Shown in pieces: positions 57,960 through 64,000 of a stretch of DNA of 64,000 nucleotides; position 1 is the first letter of the stretch, and the number at the start of each line of letters is the position of its first letter. The notes beneath the pieces are model-generated. The model was not told the origin of the DNA. It was given only the letters and a program-made list of their open reading frames with translations, and ran no database searches. Made by a program: the position numbers and the translations under genes. Origin of the DNA: Hofstenia miamia. Lineage: Eukaryota; Xenacoelomorpha; Acoela. The DNA lies in the NCBI GenBank assembly GCA_004352715.1, contig SCFE01000051.1, positions 1,366,414 through 1,430,413 of the forward strand. The letters run 5' to 3'.

Positions 57960-60900
57960 TGATATTAGATAAAAACTAAAGATACTTAAAGTTTATGGTT
58001 AATAAATGTATGCAATATTAGCTAATCTGATTTAAAAAATGAAATGTAAGCGAATCTTGACATAAACGATTGATATCGATTCTTTCAATATGTAAATGGA
58101 AAACAACGCTCAAGGTGCATAATGTACAGAGGCCAGCGAAATTTGATAGATTAATTAGGGGTTTTAGATACTAGTTTAGAAAATAATTAACTACCACAAT
58201 AATATTTGTTCTATTGTTGCTATCAGATAGGGTATAATTTGTCCCAAAAATATTATGGAAGAACAATTCGCATAGCAACTCTGTAAATTTCATTAACTAA
58301 ACAAAATAAATTTTCCACATTGCTAATGTTGCAAAAAGGAATGTAAAAAAATTATACATGAATAAAAAATTGACTGGGGTGATCAATTTTTAAAATCTGA
58401 TTGAAGTCTGTTCATACTGCTGCCACACCACGAAACCTATAAAAGGTGATAAGTTTGAAGAGTTAATAAGTATGTGAGGGAAAAAAAGCTGGCATTAAGA
58501 AAAATTCACAAGCATAGCTACATCAGCGTATAAATAAATCGGATGCTTACAAAATAGTACAAGATTATGACTGTTGAGAGATGTTTTGCCTAACGACATT
58601 TTGAAGCAAAATTTTGCGGTCAATAGCACATGATCTTGTAAATTTATAGTGATAACGGTATTTTTAGGGAGTATATAAAAGTGAAGGACAAAGTATAGTA
58701 GCGCAGATAAATAATTATGCCAATTAAATTGAACATATAGAATCTAAATATAATTTTTCAAGAAGGGGTGTAGTGGAGAAGAGAGTGGGTGAGCTCCCTT
58801 GTTAAAATTAATTTTAGGGTAGGACGTAGCTAGCATTATCACGCAAGAGGACGCTATGCATGCAGAGGATAGATGAGAAATTTCGACTTTCCTTACTTAA
58901 AACAGCCTGTTATAGATTTAAAAGGAAGAACCATTTTGTCTATAGCTAGTTTCACACAATTTTCTCCTAGTCTATTAGGAAATTTTAAATTGTGAGAAAT
59001 GTAAACAATTATTGGTAAACGTGCTCGAAAATGAACTATTTTTCTTTAAAAATTCTGAATGTTTTAGAAAAGTTTTAAATTCGCTCCATACTTCTAGTGT
59101 GTATGTCACAAAAGTCTAAACAAATGTGAGGAGCTATTACCTCAAATATTTCTTTTTAGGTATATGTGGAGAAGACACACTTCTATTGTGTAGTGCTTTT
59201 TGGATATCTTTTTCAATATGCAAATTATAAGGAAATAATTTTTTTTCAAGAAGCCACTAAAAATTGAATAAAAAATGTCTGGGCTTTTGAAGGTTAATAA
59301 TGAAACTACAATTTTTGCGATATTTTAAAGCCTAATCAAGAAATGGAAGACATTTGTAAATTTTACATGCATGCGTGGAAATGTAATAGATCTAACACCT
59401 AATCATTTGCAACAAATTGCACAGCCAATATAAATTAACTTAAAAAACAAGAAAAACAAGATAGATATAAGGATAAATTCAAAAATTAGTAAATGAATTA
59501 TAAACAAAATAATTGAATTAAATGAATTGAAGGTGGCTTCACTTTTTAAAGATTGCTGATATTAATCCACAAAATACACTTGATTCGAAAGTCAATCAAT
59601 CCTTGTTTGTTGTTCAATTCTGAGGAGGCTACCTAATCTCTCAGGAGGGTTTGCCCCCTATCCGCCATGGTCCTATATTAGCAAGTTGAATCATTCATAG
59701 GAGGTGTATGAAAGATAAGACTAAGCCGTGGCAAAACCAATTAATATTTGTCAAGTATATATTATGTCAAATAAATCAATTTCTGTTTGTTCTTTCTTCA
59801 AAACATAAAGAATTTCATGTATATTTGAAAGATTCAAAGTTTGGATTTTAAAAATATACCTAAGTAGCTAAATGCATCAACCTAACCCTGTCATAAATAT
59901 TGTACTGTTTGATTTTTTATCATAATTTTACATAAATATAGTAGTATTTGCTATAAATTTTGTTTTTCCTTCAAATATAAATGCATTAAACCTTGTGTAG
60001 AATTCCTGGGATGCGGTGAATATTTAATATTTTGGTGTGGCGTAGTGACAAATATCGGATACCGCGCACAATCTAGTGCAATTTGATAGGATACATGTAA
60101 AATATTTTAAATTCCTCTAATTGGTTCAGCAACAATATTTGTATCGTTTCCGCGTGGCCTAATCCGTCCTTTGATAAACAAGTAACAGTTACCTTCAGTT
60201 ATTACTACCCATAATTAACATGCTTTTTCATATGATAAACCTTTGCTTTTATTGTTTGATTATACTAAGCTGAACGATTATACAGGTGGACATAGACATA
60301 ATTGCAAACTGCGGGCTGCATAAGACTACTACGGATGGCGAGGGTGGGCCCAAGGCTTTACGAGCAGGCTATTCCATATTTTACGGCACAAGCGTCAAAA
60401 AGTGTGCCGTTTATTATTAATTCTTCAAAAAGAAGTGATTCATGAAAATACGCAAGCGTTGATATAATTTAACCCACACCTTGCTTCATATGAACAATAA
60501 AGGTTGTAAGGCAATGGAATTGCATTTATTCTGTTTTACCGTTATATTTTGCAATGGAAAGCTTAATCCAGAATGTTGCAGCAGATAAAGTCAATTTCAT
60601 TAATAGTTTTTTTGTGAGTTAGTTCCCCTGACAACATTTTGACAAGCAAAGTAATTCCAGTGTAAAGAAACCTTCCTGAGGTGAGATGCAGCTTTGATAA
60701 CATTCTTATTCAAATCACTTATTTATAAGGGTCTGAGAATTCATCTCAGCGAATGCGACCATCATACGTTCTACCAAAGAGTAAAATTATCTGAAGAATT
60801 ACTGATCTGCTGTCGCGGCCACTAGATTAGCATCACTTCAGCATTCATATAATAAATTGGTAGGTGTATATAGGTGTATATTGAACAAATAAAATTAGAT

Positions 60901-60960
60901 ACATAAAGAAGTAAAAAACATATTACTAACAGTTATTATGTAAAAGTTTAGCTTAGATGT
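57960..60960. other. Intergenic, nothing recognised
   Basis: AT-rich; no frame with splice support or family motif on either strand. Confidence 0.5.
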
Positions 60961-60969
60961 TTCAAATAT

Positions 60970-61735
60970 TTGTTAGCCCACCATTGGTATCAAGAAACGC
61001 ATGAATTTTATTTGGAATAAACTTTACCAATTTTTTTTCAAACTAATGTTATTTTGCAAATAAAATCATTCAAGCTAGTTGGTCTAAGAACGCTGACTTT
61101 CCTTTTAACGAGAACACATCATTGAGGTCAGGTGAACTCTTTGACCAACCACTGCTTAATGAGCCGAACCATATAGCATGGTGGCAGATCTAGGGGGGCA
61201 AAAACCACAGGCCACAACTCCCAATGGCAGTGATGGAGCCCCAAACCATTACATGTGTTGGGTGTTTAACAGTTAAGGTCACATAGCGTGCATTGTATCA
61301 CTGACCAGGCCGACGAACAGTTATGTGGTAAATATAACATTGCTGTATTGTTGACTCATTAGAGAACACACGTGCCAAACCTTTGAAGTCAAATCTTTGT
61401 AGCATTGATAAAATGATAATATCTATTATATCCTTCTTGGATAATGGTTTTTATTTAAGTATATACTCAGTCTCCACTGAAGTGTACATGCACTAACAGG
61501 CACTGACAGCCCAACCAAAATTTGCATTTCACAAGGCGCTAAATGAGATTATCAGTTCTTTCCGTAGTAACACATGTTCTTGACGGACGCTTTCTAGTTT
61601 CAATGTGACGAGCAAGGCAACGTTGAAAAACTGATTGACACACACGACATTGCTGAGATAATGCTCGTTGAGACTTTCCGAACCACGCAGAGCGACGAAT
61701 TGTGCAAATTGGTGGATGAATCATCTGTATTCTTG
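60970..61735 (-). pseudogene. Decayed Tc1-like transposase, minus strand
   Basis: From right to left: an N-terminal fragment ending T-T-E-R-T-D-N-L-I (the linker after the DNA-binding region), then T-V-K-H-P-T-H-V-M-V-W-G-S-I with F-L-P-P, then the C-terminal L-V-K-F-I-P-N-K-I-H-A-F. The order and spacing match Tc1 transposases. Frameshifted; no termini identified. Confidence 0.7.
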
Positions 61736-62349
61736 CGGTTTGTTTATTTACATTTTAATGTTTTGCTTATTTTGGTAGAACTTAAATTATACCATTTGTT
61801 ATCTGATTTACTTGCAATTATAATGAAATGCTTGCATGATGAAATTCTACTTTTACATTATGTGATACTAATCGAGTGGCAGCGATTGTAGGAAGAACTT
61901 TTTATAGATAGAATCAATATTTTTATACTAATTTCGGAGAGAGCAAATTATACTTTTGTACATAAGTACTAGTTTGTTGCTTATCAAAATGAAACGTCGT
62001 TCAGACTACACAGCCAAATGTTGTGTTTAATTGCTCAATTCTGTTAATTTTAATTCCATTAAGAAGTAAGCATAAGCAAGTATATGAAAATTAACTAATT
62101 ACGAAAGAATGTATTCTTTGCACGCTTTGGATAAAAGGCCTCAATTCCGGATATACTGTTTACCTACATTCATACTTCCAATCTTCTGTACAATGAATTC
62201 ACCAAAATCTAAATCCGTATTTATATATTTACATCTAAATATTATATTGTATCTACTTGTATTATTTCAACATTATCTGTTGCTAGCTTGATAGTGAATT
62301 GTGTCGTTGTTGAAAGTATTTATTAAAATATTGTTGCAATAAATTTAGA
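61736..62349. other. Intergenic, nothing recognised
   Basis: AT-rich, with short frames lacking motif or splice support. Confidence 0.45.
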
Positions 62350-62720
62350 TAGTTTTTTTTAAATATTTGTAGCAGCATAGGGGATGGTGTGTTTCTGTAG
62401 GTTGTTAACATATACATTAAATGAAAGAGGTCTAATTATTGATCTTTGATGAACATCATTATAGGGAACTAACCAATCGGAATATGTATTAAATTTTTTT
62501 CTTTATTCTCTTTTTTCACTTAGGAAGCTTTTTATAATATTCAATGCTATGCACATTAAAACCATAGGTTTTCAATTTTTGATACAAAATATGATGATTT
62601 ATGCTGTAAATGGCCTTGCTGAGATCTAATAACGTATTAGTAATAAGGCAACAGCAGTAAATTTCTTTTCGTTAAGGCTAAGGCGTACTTTTTCGGTAAA
62701 TGTTAATAAAGCTCCAACAG
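62350..62720 (-). pseudogene. LINE reverse transcriptase fragment, minus strand
   Basis: The minus strand reads L-D-L-S-K-A-I-Y-S-I-N-H-H-I-L (the RT box usually LDLSKAFDxxxH), and further on D-V-H-Q-R-S-I-I-R-P-L-S-F then V-Y-V-N-N-L (the usual VPQGSxLGPLLF and YINDL). Many substitutions at conserved glycines show decay. Confidence 0.7.
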
Positions 62721-62970
62721 TAGAATATTCATATCTGAATAGTTTTATTATCTTGTAAATATTCATTAGTTTTGTTGCAAGCGAACTCGTAACAGATGTA
62801 AAATGGTAATTTCGACACTAAAATAGAACATTTTTTTGTAAACAGGTGTGATATGGAATTCTTTGAATATTTTGGGGAAACATTGGTAACTAATACACGA
62901 GTTGAATACAAAAACAATATATTCCTCAAATTGGCAGAAAATTTTTTAACTATAAAAATCGGGATTTTTT

Positions 62971-62972
<2 letters not shown>

Positions 62973-63034
<62 letters not shown>

Positions 63035-64000
63035 NNNNNNNNNNNNNNNNNNNNNNNNNNNNNNNNNNNNNNNNNNNNNNNNNNNNNNNNNNNNNNNNNN
63101 NNNNNNNNNNNNNNNNNNNNNNNNNNNNNNNNNNNNNNNNNNNNNNNNNNNNNNNNNNNNNNNNNNNNNNNNNNNNNNNNNNNNNNNNNNNNNNNNNNNN
63201 NNNNNNNNNNNNNNNNNNNNNNNNNNNNNNNNNNNNNNNNNNNNNNNNNNNNNNNNNNNNNNNNNNNNNNNNNNNNNNNNNNNNNNNNNNNNNNNNNNNN
63301 NNNNNNNNNNNNNNNNNNNNNNNNNNNNNNNNNNNNNNNNNNNNNNNNNNNNNNNNNNNNNNNNNNNNNNNNNNNNNNNNNNNNNNNNNNNNNNNNNNNN
63401 NNNNNNNNNNNNNNNNNNNNNNNNNNNNNNNNNNNNNNNNNNNNNNNNNNNNNNNNNNNNNNNNNNNNNNNNNNNNNNNNNNNNNNNNNNNNNNNNNNNN
63501 NNNNNNNNNNNNNNNNNNNNNNNNNNNNNNNNNNNNNNNNNNNNNNNNNNNNNNNNNNNNNNNNNNNNNNNNNNNNNNNNNNNNNNNNNNNNNNNNNNNN
63601 NNNNNNNNNNNNNNNNNNNNNNNNNNNNNNNNNNNNNNNNNNNNNNNNNNNNNNNNNNNNNNNNNNNNNNNNNNNNNNNNNNNNNNNNNNNNNNNNNNNN
63701 NNNNNNNNNNNNNNNNNNNNNNNNNNNNNNNNNNNNNNNNNNNNNNNNNNNNNNNNNNNNNNNNNNNNNNNNNNNNNNNNNNNNNNNNNNNNNNNNNNNN
63801 NNNNNNNNNNNNNNNNNNNNNNNNNNNNNNNNNNNNNNNNNNNNNNNNNNNNNNNNNNNNNNNNNNNNNNNNNNNNNNNNNNNNNNNNNNNNNNNNNNNN
63901 NNNNNNNNNNNNNNNNNNNNNNNNNNNNNNNNNNNNNNNNNNNNNNNNNNNNNNNNNNNNNNNNNNNNNNNNNNNNNNNNNNNNNNNNNNNNNNNNNNNN
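62973..64000. repeat. (AAT)n microsatellite followed by terminal gap (N 63035-64000)
   Basis: About 20 AAT units preceded by a T-rich stretch, then N to the end of the window. Confidence 0.95.

Noticed and set aside
1-64000. CRISPR array, bacterial operon or ribosomal RNA
   Set aside because: No regularly spaced repeats, no polycistronic coding and no rRNA-like segment; the window is animal nuclear DNA.

Overview
The window is nuclear DNA from an AT-rich animal (GC around 30% by eye), most likely an invertebrate; I cannot name the species. The evidence is GT-AG introns, fibronectin type III (FN3) exons that start and end in phase 1, a twin-CX9C gene with three exons, and a dense mix of Tc1/mariner, hAT, piggyBac-like, Penelope-like, LINE and Ty3/gypsy remnants. 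It is a draft assembly with ten N runs, several beside (TA)n tracts. At least two of them are flanked by exact duplicates that look artefactual.

Positions 1-33,900 (plus strand) are dominated by one large multi-exon gene or tandem gene pair for a type I membrane protein. Its 5' end lies left of the window. Exons at 1563-1799, 2661-2882, 4055-4210, 8249-8464, 9096-9284, 10004-10279, 12100-12236 and 14944-16822 join in frame and encode two alternating FN3-like subtypes. A six-domain, seven-exon module follows: copy A (18137-20448), a partial near-identical copy B (21940-24046) ending in a transmembrane exon (24808-24961), and a complete paralogous copy C (27267-30465) with its own transmembrane exon (30959-31112). 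A tail exon with the stop codon is at 33742-33826, with an AATAAA at 33874. Transposons fill the introns: two hAT-like elements with 8-bp target duplications, a deleted DD41D mariner, a Tc1 copy, LINE fragments and a Ty3/gypsy integrase remnant.

Positions 34-47 kb are mostly intergenic and repetitive. They hold a retroelement ORF that is chimeric across a single N (35553-36650), a tRNA-like SINE head (39014-39090), a foldback MITE with a piggyBac-like MITE nested in one arm (41571-42395), the 3' exons of an unrecognised plus-strand gene (43191-43220 and 44577-44791), and a decayed Tc1 copy (45579-46316).

Positions 47.5-58 kb are largely minus strand: an unrecognised 207-211 aa ORF (47589-48224) and a three-exon gene (57959 to 51187) for a twin-CX9C protein resembling complex I subunit NDUFS5. 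The last exon of that gene appears twice because of an exact 722-bp duplication around one N. A decayed Penelope-like element and piggyBac-like remnants lie in its introns. Positions 58-64 kb hold a Tc1 remnant, a LINE reverse-transcriptase remnant, an (AAT)n tract and a terminal gap.
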